15,826 nucleotides of DNA from Flavobacteriaceae bacterium (lineage in GTDB: Bacteria; Bacteroidota; Bacteroidia; Flavobacteriales; Flavobacteriaceae). Shown here piece after piece: positions 1-6,094 of the stretch. The stretch covers positions 1-15,826 of the forward strand of contig DQCR01000068.1 of the NCBI GenBank assembly GCA_003533785.1, in the 5' to 3' direction. Made by a program: the position numbers and the translations under genes. The notes beneath the pieces were generated by a model. The model had not been told where the DNA came from and did no database searches. It saw nothing but the letters and a program-made list of their open reading frames with translations. Numbering within the stretch: the first letter of the stretch is position 1; each line of letters opens with the position of its first letter.

Positions 1-150
1 TGGGTTTGAATTATTTAAAATAATATAAAAATTTGCCCCATTTCTACCATGAAGTAATCGTCTGAGATTAGGGTACACCCCCTACTCTTAACATGGAATA
101 ACATTAATTTGGTTCACCTATGGTTCACATTAAATAAATCTCATGGGTAT
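1..150. other. AT-rich non-coding segment downstream of tRNA-Val
   Basis: I see no convincing coding sequence here. Two small structures are visible. One is a perfect AT palindrome at 11-25 (arms ATTATTT and AAATAAT). The other is a direct repeat of TGGTTCAC at 110-117 and 121-128, spaced 11 bases, about one helical turn. The segment lies beyond the terminator of tRNA-Val, so the tRNA transcript should not cover it. What lies to the left is outside the window. Confidence 0.4.
110..128. repeat. 8-bp direct repeat, 11-bp period
   Basis: TGGTTCAC occurs at 110-117 and again at 121-128. Two identical short sites one helical turn apart are typical of cooperative binding by a regulator or of recombinase arm sites. 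Only two copies are present, so chance is a real possibility, and no protein can be assigned. Confidence 0.35.
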
Positions 151-180
151 AAAAAAAGGGACAATCCTTTCGGAAGTCCC
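151..180 (-). terminator. Rho-independent terminator of tRNA-Val
   Basis: Read on the minus strand, a GGGAC...GTCCC stem (176-180 with 158-162) contains an inner CC/GG pairing around a short GAAA loop and is followed at once by a run of seven T residues (151-157). It starts 12 bases after the tRNA 3' end, where a tRNA terminator is expected. Confidence 0.8.
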
Positions 181-192
181 TCTATTACTGAG

Positions 193-267
193 TGGGTGTT
201 AACGGATTCGAACCGCTGACTTCTACCCTGTCAAGGTAGCGCTCTAAACCAACTGAGCTAAACACCC
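193..267 (-). tRNA. tRNA-Val (anticodon GAC)
   Basis: The reverse complement folds as a complete cloverleaf. The acceptor stem is GGGTGTT paired with AACACCC, with discriminator A. The D arm contains AGCTCAGTTGGTTTAGAGC. The anticodon stem is CTACC/GGTAG with loop TTGACAG, giving anticodon GAC for valine codons GUC and GUU. The T arm has the TTCGAAT loop. CCA is not encoded, so the tail must be added enzymatically. A terminator follows directly, so this tRNA is probably a single transcript. No clear TAnnTTTG element was found immediately upstream. Confidence 0.95.
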
Positions 268-331
268 TATTGAGTTTGTGAGTTATTAACATTGCAATAA
301 TGCCCAAAATCAATTTGCTGATTTAAATATA

Positions 332-590
332 TCACTTTTTAGACATCTCATACCTCAACTTATAGTAAAGTGAGGGATTAATTCTCTGATTGTTATATAA
401 GAATACAACCTTACCATTAACTATTTTCTTTGTTAGTCCAGACATACTTAATCACATTGTTTTTAAAATTATACAATTCCACCCCAGTTTCTGTTTGTGT
501 GAATGCAGTAGAAAACTCATACTCATATGCGGTCCTAAACGGAGAGTTTAGAATTTGAAAGCTGTTTTTTAAAATAATAGTTTTACAACA
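332..590 (-). pseudogene. Broken minus-strand gene remnant, two overlapping frames
   Basis: Two minus-strand reading frames overlap and together read like the C-terminal part of one protein. The first runs from a stop at 591-593 to TAA at 417-419, 57 codons without a usable start, and includes NSPFRTAYEYEFSTAF and GVELYNFKNN. The second, in another frame, runs from ATG at 443-445 to TGA at 332-334, 37 codons, ending in INPSLYYKLRYEMSKK. Both have protein-like composition rich in Y, F, N, K and E. A frameshift somewhere in 419-445 would join them. I do not recognise the family. The upstream end is cut off 50 bases before the PhoD gene, so the original N-terminus is missing. The alternative is that the 37-codon frame is a real small gene, but it has no visible ribosome-binding sequence. 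The remaining bases of the 268-641 gap hold nothing I can name. Confidence 0.4.
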
Positions 591-641
591 TTATAATAAT
601 GTCTGAGCCCACTGAGATTCTCAATTTTAAAAAAAATTAAT

Positions 642-2360
642 ATGTATCGTAAACTAGAATCAAGGCGCGCATTTTTAGCCAAATCCATTTTAGCCTCAGG
701 TGGCGTAATACTTAGTAGCCAACTGGTTGGTCTTGAAAAAAATAATGAGTGGGAAATGTCAAACCTTGATGGGTCGAAAGGATATCACTTTTTGCATGGA
801 GTAGGAAGCTTTGACCCCATTTCCTCCGCAGTTATAATTTGGACCCGATTTACGCCTACTGAAGCACTGGTCGGTCAATCAATTCAAGTTCGATTCGAAG
901 TTTCAAAGAACCATAGATTTACCCAATTGGTAGCCGAAGGAGTGGTAGAGGCCTTGCCTAAGCATGATTATACAGTAATGGTGGATGTGAACCATTTGCC
1001 GTCCAATTCAAAGTTTTTCTACCGTTTTAGCTACGAGAACGCTCAATCGGTAGTTGGTGAAACCCTAACACTTCCTGAACCTTCCGCTGCGGTAAGTGAG
1101 CTAACTATTGCGGTGTGTTCTTGCAGTAATTATCCTACAGGTTATTTTAATGTATATGACGCGATTGCCAAAAGCGAAGCAGATGTAGTGCTTCATTTAG
1201 GGGATTATATTTACGAATATGGAGGACCGGAATCGTATGGAGACAACCCAGTTCTGAAGCGTCAGCACGATCCGTATAACGAAATTTTAACTCTTGAAGA
1301 ATATCGTAAGCGATATCGTCAATACCGATCCGATGAATCGCTTCAACTTGTTCACCAGAAAAAGCCATTCATTGTCGTATGGGATGACCACGAGGTAGCC
1401 AATGATGCCTTTAAAGAGGGTGCCGAGAATCACCAAGAAAACGAAGGTGATTTTGAGGAACGCAAAACGCTTGCGATTCAGGTACACGATGAGTACCTCC
1501 CCATACGGAGAGCATCCTCGTCAACTATTTATCGCAATTTTGAATTTGGAACACTTGTTAATCTAGTGATGCTCGATACGCGAATCGTAGGACGAGATCG
1601 ACAAATTGACATCAAATCCTTCTACAGTCCAGAAGGCTTCAATGCCGCTGACTTTTCTTTAGCATTGGCTGACCCGAGTCGCAGACTCTTGGGAGAGACC
1701 CAACTCAATTGGGCGGCAAAGACTATTACCAGTAGTTCGGCAACTTGGCAAGTGTTAGGACAACAGGTTCTTATGGGAAAATTGTTTTTACCAGCAGAAT
1801 TGCTTGTGGCCAACGCAAATGCAGAAACTGGAAAAATATCACGAGCGGAAGTACTTACCCTTCAGACAGAACTCACACAACTTAAATCACGCTTATTACA
1901 AGGGGATACTTCCCTGTCAGCGATCGATCTTGAACGTATCAAAACTCTCGTTCCCTATAATCTAGATGCCTGGGATGGATATTTCGCTGAACGCGAAATG
2001 CTTTATGATTCACTACGAGATAAAAAAGTAGTTGTCTTTGCAGGAGATACTCATAATGCTTGGCACAATGAACTCCAGGATGTAAATGGAATGAAAATAG
2101 GAGAAGAATTTGCTACTCCCTCGGTTACCTCTTCTGGTCTTGAAAACTATTTGGAACTAGAAACTGAAAACATACCTTCTTTTGAGGAATCCTTGCAAAT
2201 CCTAATTGACAACCTCAAGTACCTCGACGCTTCACGTAGAGGGTTTCTATTAACCCATTTTACTTCAACAACTGCCAAGACTTCTTATCGCTTCGTAGAC
2301 AATATTCATACCCAATCCTATGAGGTTGCCGAGGGAAAATCCATTTCTTATAGTGGATAG
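642..2360 (+). CDS. phoD: PhoD-family alkaline phosphatase / phosphodiesterase, Tat-exported
   Basis: This is a metal-dependent phosphoesterase of the PhoD family, which in characterised members uses iron and calcium to release phosphate from phosphomono- and diesters outside the cytoplasm. The N-terminus has a twin-arginine signal (SRRAFLAK at about 7-14, then a hydrophobic stretch ILASGGVILSS), so a folded, metal-loaded enzyme is exported by Tat. Residues about 45-145 fit the beta-rich PhoD N-terminal domain. The catalytic domain shows LGDYIYEYGG (about 186-195), WDDHEVANDA (about 247-256), LDTRIVGR (about 311-318), GQQVLMGK (about 373-380) and AGDTHNAW (about 467-474), which carry the expected metal ligands. 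The length of 572 residues is usual. It stands alone, with a broken gene upstream and a convergent gene downstream. A tatA-family gene lies 3.4 kb away. No Pho-box-like site was recognised. The true substrate (phosphate ester, phospholipid or teichoic-like polymer) cannot be read from the sequence. Confidence 0.93.
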   Translation: MYRKLESRRAFLAKSILASGGVILSSQLVGLEKNNEWEMSNLDGSKGYHFLHGVGSFDPISSAVIIWTRFTPTEALVGQSIQVRFEVSKNHRFTQLVAEGVVEALPKHDYTVMVDVNHLPSNSKFFYRFSYENAQSVVGETLTLPEPSAAVSELTIAVCSCSNYPTGYFNVYDAIAKSEADVVLHLGDYIYEYGGPESYGDNPVLKRQHDPYNEILTLEEYRKRYRQYRSDESLQLVHQKKPFIVVWDDHEVANDAFKEGAENHQENEGDFEERKTLAIQVHDEYLPIRRASSSTIYRNFEFGTLVNLVMLDTRIVGRDRQIDIKSFYSPEGFNAADFSLALADPSRRLLGETQLNWAAKTITSSSATWQVLGQQVLMGKLFLPAELLVANANAETGKISRAEVLTLQTELTQLKSRLLQGDTSLSAIDLERIKTLVPYNLDAWDGYFAEREMLYDSLRDKKVVVFAGDTHNAWHNELQDVNGMKIGEEFATPSVTSSGLENYLELETENIPSFEESLQILIDNLKYLDASRRGFLLTHFTSTTAKTSYRFVDNIHTQSYEVAEGKSISYSG

Positions 2361-2493
2361 GTGCTCAAATAGGAAAAAATAGGGAATGTGCTCCTTTATC
2401 TCAATTGAAGAATTGTCATTCCTCAATAGCTAAAGGATACCTTTTAGGAGTTCTGGAAATGAATTTTAACGGGCTATGAAAAGGACTTGGATT

Positions 2494-3150
2494 TCACTCA
2501 TTCGATTTTATTAAAAATTCCTGCAGCAGTTCCATTTCCTCAGCTGTTCGCTTAACTTTTTGGGCGGTCCCCAATGAGACCCCGGCCTTTTGAGCCGAGG
2601 CGCGCAGGGACAAGCCCTGCTGCAAAGCCTCTAAACAATCCGCATTTTTTGATTTAGTTAGGAATGCTTTAGGTGTTAATACAGGCTTCCTACCCCCATT
2701 TTGTTGGTATGCTCCACTGTCTTTGGCTTTTGCAATTCCAGCACGTTGCCACTCCAGTTTTTTTTGCTGCTCCTTTTTTTCCAAAGCTTGCACGATACTG
2801 AGTATAACCCTAACGGGTTCGGTCAATAGTCCATTCTCTCCATTCAGCGTCAAACTTTCTTCTTGGGCATGGATTGTTATCTGTTTATCAATCAAAGTTT
2901 TCAAGGTTCGCATAACATCTAGTGCATTCCCCCCCAAAACCACAAGGGATTCGATAAAAAGAGTATCTATAGAACCCTCTTGTGCAAGGCGCAACAATTG
3001 CTGGCCATATGCCCTATCCCGAAACAATTGGATACTGGAACAGTGGTCGGTCAACTGTAAAACAGTATATCCTTCTTTCGTGTTTTTGATTTTAAGACCG
3101 CTTGGCGAAGAATCTTCAGAACCATTCGCAATATATCGGGCTGCTTGCAT
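2494..3150 (-). CDS. Serine-recombinase (resolvase) homologue lacking catalytic residues, with C-terminal HTH
   Basis: The 218-residue protein aligns along its length with small serine recombinases. The N-terminal resolvase fold starts at YIANGSED (6-13), where active enzymes have Y-x-R-V-S-T-x-x-Q. IDTLFIESLVVLGGNALD (61-78) corresponds to the strand and helix normally reading L-D-R-L-G-R. The long E-helix (about 113-148) ends in QRAGIAKAKDSG, and NGGRK forms the linker. A helix-turn-helix (about 172-200) contains SLRASAQKAGVSLGTAQKVKR. The nucleophile serine is replaced by G10 (with S11 next to it), the preceding arginine by A8, and the D-R-x-x-R set by V70, V71 and G74. Strand exchange is therefore unlikely, but DNA binding looks intact. 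I infer a domesticated regulator or structural DNA-binding protein. It is a single gene with no inverted repeats around it. A TATCTTTA -7-like element lies at 3162-3169. Confidence 0.75.
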   Translation of the reverse strand: MQAARYIANGSEDSSPSGLKIKNTKEGYTVLQLTDHCSSIQLFRDRAYGQQLLRLAQEGSIDTLFIESLVVLGGNALDVMRTLKTLIDKQITIHAQEESLTLNGENGLLTEPVRVILSIVQALEKKEQQKKLEWQRAGIAKAKDSGAYQQNGGRKPVLTPKAFLTKSKNADCLEALQQGLSLRASAQKAGVSLGTAQKVKRTAEEMELLQEFLIKSNE

Positions 3151-3252
3151 TTATTTTTTCGTAAAGATATAATATTTTAGTACATGTTGAAAATGAACAA
3201 TTAAATAAGTTCTTTCTCTTACATTCCTTTATCAAATCGCTCATTCAAAAAT

Positions 3253-3282
3253 TTGATTTATGCGGTCCGTTTTTTTAAATTG
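3253..3282 (+). promoter_or_regulatory. Possible promoter of the small envelope-protein genes
   Basis: A TTG at 3253-3255 is followed after 20 bases by TAAATTG (3276-3282), resembling the Bacteroidota -33/-7 pair TTG and TAnnTTTG with one base missing in the second element. Transcription would start about 15-20 bases before the ATG at 3306. The match is imperfect and the region is AT-rich, so chance is possible. Confidence 0.35.
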
Positions 3283-3305
3283 AAAACGCTTTCTAAATAT
3301 TAAAT

Positions 3306-3512
3306 ATGAAACCAGTATTACTAATTCTAGCACTGACACTATTCGTCTCCTGTGTCTCCGTTCGATTCCCAGAGACGATCAAAGTGGATATTAATGTACC
3401 TGAAAACTTTGATGTTGAGAAAATGCAAATTTTAATCGATACGCTAAGAAGTCAAAAAGTGGATGGAACGATTGAGTTTCAATTGCACACCAAGGATAAT
3501 AACGAATCCTGA
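3306..3512 (+). CDS. Small lipoprotein of unknown function
   Basis: A 68-residue protein with a short signal peptide and lipobox-like LFVSC, giving a lipidated cysteine at residue 16. The mature part is about 52 residues and begins VSVRFPETIKVDINVPENF, followed by a predicted helix (VEKMQILIDTLRSQ) and a strand. After the cysteine there is no acidic lipoprotein export signal of the Bacteroidota type, so I infer it faces the periplasm. It is the first of five small genes on this strand, and its stop codon is only six bases from the ATG of the next. I do not recognise a family. The lipobox has phenylalanine at -3, which is slightly unusual but tolerated in this phylum. Confidence 0.65.
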   Translation: MKPVLLILALTLFVSCVSVRFPETIKVDINVPENFDVEKMQILIDTLRSQKVDGTIEFQLHTKDNNES

Positions 3513-3518
3513 TTGGTA

Positions 3519-3734
3519 ATGATGGCTCCTTGGGGAAAACAGTTGATTCTATTGGGACTAGTGCTAATTCTTGTTGGATTAGCCCTCAGTTATGGCGCTC
3601 CTTTATTAAAAGACTATAAAAACCCGCTCGACTTTCGGTTCAAATCGGGGAACAGTATGGTCTATTTCCCATTAGGATCTTCTATTTTGATTAGCATCGT
3701 ATTGTCTTTACTCGTCTATTTGTTTAAAAAATGA
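3519..3734 (+). CDS. DUF2905-family small membrane protein
   Basis: About 71 residues with two hydrophobic helices. The first is LILLGLVLILVGLALSYGA and the second is SILISIVLSLLVYLF near the C-terminus. Between them lies the family signature, a short polar segment with PLDFRFKSGNSMVYFPLGSS, like the usual pattern of glycine-rich loop, D-I-x-I/F and then F-Y-F-P. DUF2905 proteins are widespread and their function is unknown. The start could be TTG at 3513, ATG at 3519 or ATG at 3522. I chose 3519 because it is the first ATG, and a second ATG follows directly. It ends in an ATGA overlap with the next gene, so translational coupling is likely. Confidence 0.8.
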   Translation: MMAPWGKQLILLGLVLILVGLALSYGAPLLKDYKNPLDFRFKSGNSMVYFPLGSSILISIVLSLLVYLFKK

Positions 3735-3973
3735 AATACCACCTTTTAATACTAATCTCGCTCGGCATTCTTAGTTGTTCGGAAGAAGACTGTGTTACTA
3801 TTGAAGAGAAACAGGAAATTAATGGAAACTATTATTTCTTTTTTGGAGAGGGAGATCGATATACATTCAACCCTGATGAGCAATCCCTACTTGTCCCAGA
3901 TGCCCAGCAATCTGGAAAAGTCACCGCTGAGGATTTCAACCAATATCAAGTAGGTGACCAATATTGTTATTGA
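3731..3973 (+). CDS. Small lipoprotein with acidic export-type signal
   Basis: An 80-residue lipoprotein. A short hydrophobic signal peptide ends in GILSC, placing the lipidated cysteine at residue 16. The mature protein starts CSEEDC. A serine plus acidic residues directly after the cysteine resembles the lipoprotein export signal that sends Bacteroidota lipoproteins to the cell surface, so surface exposure is inferred. The mature domain is beta-like and aromatic (NGNYYFFFGEGDRYTF), and it has three cysteines counting the lipidated one (C16, C21, C79). The start overlaps the stop of the DUF2905 gene (ATGA), indicating one operon. I do not recognise a family. Confidence 0.65.
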   Translation: MKYHLLILISLGILSCSEEDCVTIEEKQEINGNYYFFFGEGDRYTFNPDEQSLLVPDAQQSGKVTAEDFNQYQVGDQYCY

Positions 3974-4019
3974 CATTCCATTTGGCTAGCTGATTTTTTC
4001 CTGCTACATTGAAGAAACT

Positions 4020-4298
4020 ATGAGTCGAGTGACTGTATTTTTCTTTGGTGTCGTTTTAAGCATCATCTTAGGTCTTTTTTATTGGCATTCCTACCAAAGC
4101 AATATTGGAACTTCCGATGCCTGTTTGTGCACCGAATTACTCGCCAAAGAATCCTTCCTACAAAACAAAAATAAAATTAAAGCGGTTGAGGACTGTGTGA
4201 AACTATTTAAAAACTTTGAAGAAGCCCATCTCAAATGCATGGAAACAGTTCCTTTCGAGCACCCTGAAATAAAAATAGACTCTATAAAAACCACTTAG
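4020..4298 (+). CDS. Small membrane-anchored cysteine-containing protein
   Basis: A 92-residue protein with one N-terminal transmembrane segment (about 4-23, VTVFFFGVVLSIILGLF) and an extracytoplasmic domain of about 65 residues. Four cysteines are in that domain: C35 and C37 in DACLCTEL, C59 in VEDCVK and C73 in HLKCME. The domain looks helical, with a charged stretch LAKESFLQNKNKIKAVEDCVKL (written in part), so the cysteines could hold a helical hairpin by disulfides. The hydrophobic segment could also be an uncleaved signal. The gene is 46 bases after the previous one and one base before the next. Function is unknown. Confidence 0.6.
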   Translation: MSRVTVFFFGVVLSIILGLFYWHSYQSNIGTSDACLCTELLAKESFLQNKNKIKAVEDCVKLFKNFEEAHLKCMETVPFEHPEIKIDSIKTT

Positions 4299-4299
4299 A

Positions 4300-4506
4300 A
4301 TGAAAACTAGCTTTCGTAAACTTCGTTTTTTATTGATATTAATTCCACTTGGAATCTTCATCCGATTTATAGATACTGAAATTATGCAGGGATTTTTAGC
4401 TACCAATGAAACGGATGATCACCTCAAATACATGCTGGGCTTGGTCATCGTTGTCGCTGTGTTACTGGCTGCCGTTTTGTATTTCGAAAAAACGACGGAA
4501 AAGTAA
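4300..4506 (+). CDS. Two-helix small membrane protein
   Basis: A 68-residue protein with two probable transmembrane helices, FLLILIPLGIFIRFI (about 10-24) and YMLGLVIVVAVLLAAVLYF (about 44-62), joined by a short polar loop (TNETDDHLKY). The positive N-terminus (KTSFRKLR) suggests that both ends are cytoplasmic. Its ATG is one base after the stop of the preceding cysteine-containing protein, so the two are very likely made together. I recognise no family, and nothing in the sequence suggests an enzyme. It could be a partner or membrane tether of the preceding protein. Confidence 0.6.
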   Translation: MKTSFRKLRFLLILIPLGIFIRFIDTEIMQGFLATNETDDHLKYMLGLVIVVAVLLAAVLYFEKTTEK

Positions 4507-4526
4507 TTCCCCTGTCAAGAGTTTGG

Positions 4527-4534
4527 TATTTTTG
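4527..4534 (+). promoter_or_regulatory. -7 promoter element TATTTTTG
   Basis: The octamer matches the Bacteroidota TAnnTTTG element exactly and ends 13 bases before the ATG of the flavin-reductase-like gene at 4548. No TTG is found at the usual distance upstream, so the assignment rests on one element only. Confidence 0.35.
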
Positions 4535-4547
4535 AAAGAAAAAGAGC

Positions 4548-5168
4548 ATGCGCCAATTTTCTGAAAAAGACATAAATTCACTGGATAAAATTTATCGCCT
4601 CAACCTCATCAACAGTATCACGGGGTACAAGTCGGCCAATCTTATTGCAACGCAATCCAAGGCTGGGAACACGAACGTTGCCGTATTCAGTTCCATTACC
4701 CATTTGGGAAGTGATCCCGCATTGTTGGGTTTCATTCTTCGTCCTACTACCGTCCCAAGGCATACCTACAGCAATCTGAAAGACACAGGCATCTTTACCG
4801 TCAATCATATCAGTTCGGATATCATTTCAGACGCCCACCACAGCAGTGCAAAGTATCCCGAATCAGTGTCTGAATTTGATATGACCGACTTGGAAGTAGA
4901 GTTTAAATATAACTACCCGTGTCCCTTTGTAAAAAACGCCCCCGTTCAGATTGCCTGTGAATACCAAAATGAATACCCGATAAAAGAAAACGGCACTCTA
5001 TTGATTGTCGCTCAAATGAAAACCATCTACCTTCAAGATAAACTGCTTCAAGAAGACGGTTGGGTGCGTCTTGAAGACGGAAATGTAGTGAGTATCAATG
5101 GTTTGGATGGATACGCGTTGCCCAAGCTTTTGGAACGATTTGACTATGCAAGGCCCAAAAAGATTTGA
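4548..5168 (+). CDS. Flavin reductase-like domain protein (FMN-binding split barrel)
   Basis: The 206-residue protein has the fold of flavin reductase-like proteins, which bind FMN and often pass electrons from NAD(P)H to flavin for a partner enzyme. The typical order is visible: a strand with SANLIATQSKAGNTNVAVFSS (written in part; about 29-49), then ALLGFILRP (about 58-66) and the phosphate-binding stretch RHTYSNLKDTGIFTVNHIS (about 71-89). A C-terminal part carries EVEFKYNYPCPFVKNAP and a late WVRLEDGNVVSINGLDGYALP segment. There is no signal peptide, so it is cytoplasmic. Its stop codon overlaps the start of the O-methyltransferase gene (ATGA), so the two are translationally coupled. The physiological substrate is unknown. 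Other split-barrel proteins of this group bind FMN without being reductases. Confidence 0.85.
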   Translation: MRQFSEKDINSLDKIYRLNLINSITGYKSANLIATQSKAGNTNVAVFSSITHLGSDPALLGFILRPTTVPRHTYSNLKDTGIFTVNHISSDIISDAHHSSAKYPESVSEFDMTDLEVEFKYNYPCPFVKNAPVQIACEYQNEYPIKENGTLLIVAQMKTIYLQDKLLQEDGWVRLEDGNVVSINGLDGYALPKLLERFDYARPKKI

Positions 5169-5812
5169 TGATGCAAGCCATAGCGAATGCCTTATTGGAA
5201 TATGCAGAATTACACAGCACAAGAGAGTCTAAATTACTTGAAAAACTTCGACGAGAAACCTTTCAAAAAGTATTGCATCCCCGAATGCTTTCCGGACCCC
5301 TTCAAGGGCGCTTATTGAGTTTGATCTCCAAGCTGATTCGACCGAAGAGGATTTTAGAATTAGGAACTTATACGGGCTATGCTACTTTATGTCTCAGTGA
5401 AGGACTGGTCCAAGATGGGGACATTCACACCATCGATAAAAACGAAGAATTAATCGCCATCCAAAACAAGTATTTTAAATCCAGTGGCAAACGCTCAAAT
5501 ATCCACCAACATCTAGGCGAAGCACTTTCCATTCTTCCCCAGTTAGAGGGCCCTTTTGATCTCGTTTTCATTGATGCAGATAAGGAAAACACCCAGGCTT
5601 ATTTTGATCTTTGTATGGAAAGGGTTCCTTCGGGAGGCTTAATTCTAACGGATAATGTCTTATGGAGCGGAAAAGTACTTGATAGCGCCGATAAAGATGA
5701 TCGTGACACTTTAGCGCTTCAGGAATTCAATCATAAAGTAGCTAATGATAGCCGAGTGGAAAGCCTTATGTTGCCCCTTAGAGACGGTATTACCCTTAGC
5801 AGGGTTCTTTAG
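5165..5812 (+). CDS. Class I SAM-dependent O-methyltransferase (caffeoyl-CoA/catechol type)
   Basis: About 215 residues, the usual length of the O-methyltransferase family 3 (PF01596). SAM-binding motif I is RILELGTYTGYATLCLSEGL (about 61-80). The acidic ribose-binding residue follows in HTIDKNEE (about 87-94). The metal-binding segment appears in DLVFIDADKENT (about 131-142) and LILTDNVLWSGKV (about 158-170), where the aspartates and asparagine hold the divalent cation. It probably methylates a small catechol-like hydroxyl group. The substrate cannot be read from the sequence. Two ATG codons stand in tandem (5165 and 5168), and the first overlaps the stop of the flavin-reductase-like gene. 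The end overlaps, by three bases, the stop codon of the opposing tatA-family gene, which leaves no room for a terminator. Confidence 0.9.
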   Translation: MMMQAIANALLEYAELHSTRESKLLEKLRRETFQKVLHPRMLSGPLQGRLLSLISKLIRPKRILELGTYTGYATLCLSEGLVQDGDIHTIDKNEELIAIQNKYFKSSGKRSNIHQHLGEALSILPQLEGPFDLVFIDADKENTQAYFDLCMERVPSGGLILTDNVLWSGKVLDSADKDDRDTLALQEFNHKVANDSRVESLMLPLRDGITLSRVL

Positions 5813-6084
5813 AATTTACGCTTAATGGAGTCGGTCAGTTCCTCAAAGTCTTTTTTGATATCATTAACTTCTTTGCCGACACCCTCCCCTATTTTACCTT
5901 TTGAATCGTCTACCTCGTCTACCGATTTTTGAATTTCCGACTTGATCTCATCTGTGGCTTGGCGTATTTGTGTCATCCCTTTAGCCAACCCCCGAGCGAT
6001 ACTGGGTATTCTATCTGCCCCAAAGACCAACAAAACCACAAAAAAAATAAAGACGATTTCAGCGCCACTTATGAATAAATGCAT
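5809..6084 (-). CDS. tatA: Twin-arginine translocase subunit, TatA/TatE/TatB family
   Basis: A 91-residue protein with the Tat small-subunit layout: a short periplasmic start, one transmembrane helix (about 8-22, AEIVFIFFVVLLVFG), a hinge at FGAD (about 21-24), an amphipathic helix (RIPSIARGLAKGMTQIRQA) and a charged, probably disordered tail. These proteins form the Tat pore that exports folded proteins. The usual FGP hinge is FGA. The polar residue near the start of the helix is glutamate (E9), as in many TatB proteins, rather than glutamine, so the exact subunit is uncertain. It has its own -7 element and sits behind a terminator, so it is expressed separately from the M1 peptidase gene. 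The PhoD gene in this window encodes a likely client. Confidence 0.88.
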   Translation of the reverse strand: MHLFISGAEIVFIFFVVLLVFGADRIPSIARGLAKGMTQIRQATDEIKSEIQKSVDEVDDSKGKIGEGVGKEVNDIKKDFEELTDSIKRKF

Positions 6085-6094
6085 CTCTTTTTTT

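Noticed and set aside
193..267. tRNA-Val as an attachment site of an integrated element
   Set aside because: No second copy of the tRNA 3' end and no integrase gene are seen within the window, so it cannot be supported from here.
2429..2447. Hairpin CTAAAGG-ATA-CCTTTTAG between phoD and the recombinase homologue as a terminator
   Set aside because: The stem is short with a bulge, and no T run follows on either strand.
2723..3172. 149-codon plus-strand reading frame
   Set aside because: It lies antisense to the serine-recombinase homologue, has no recognisable family motif, and the opposite strand aligns over its full length with a known fold.
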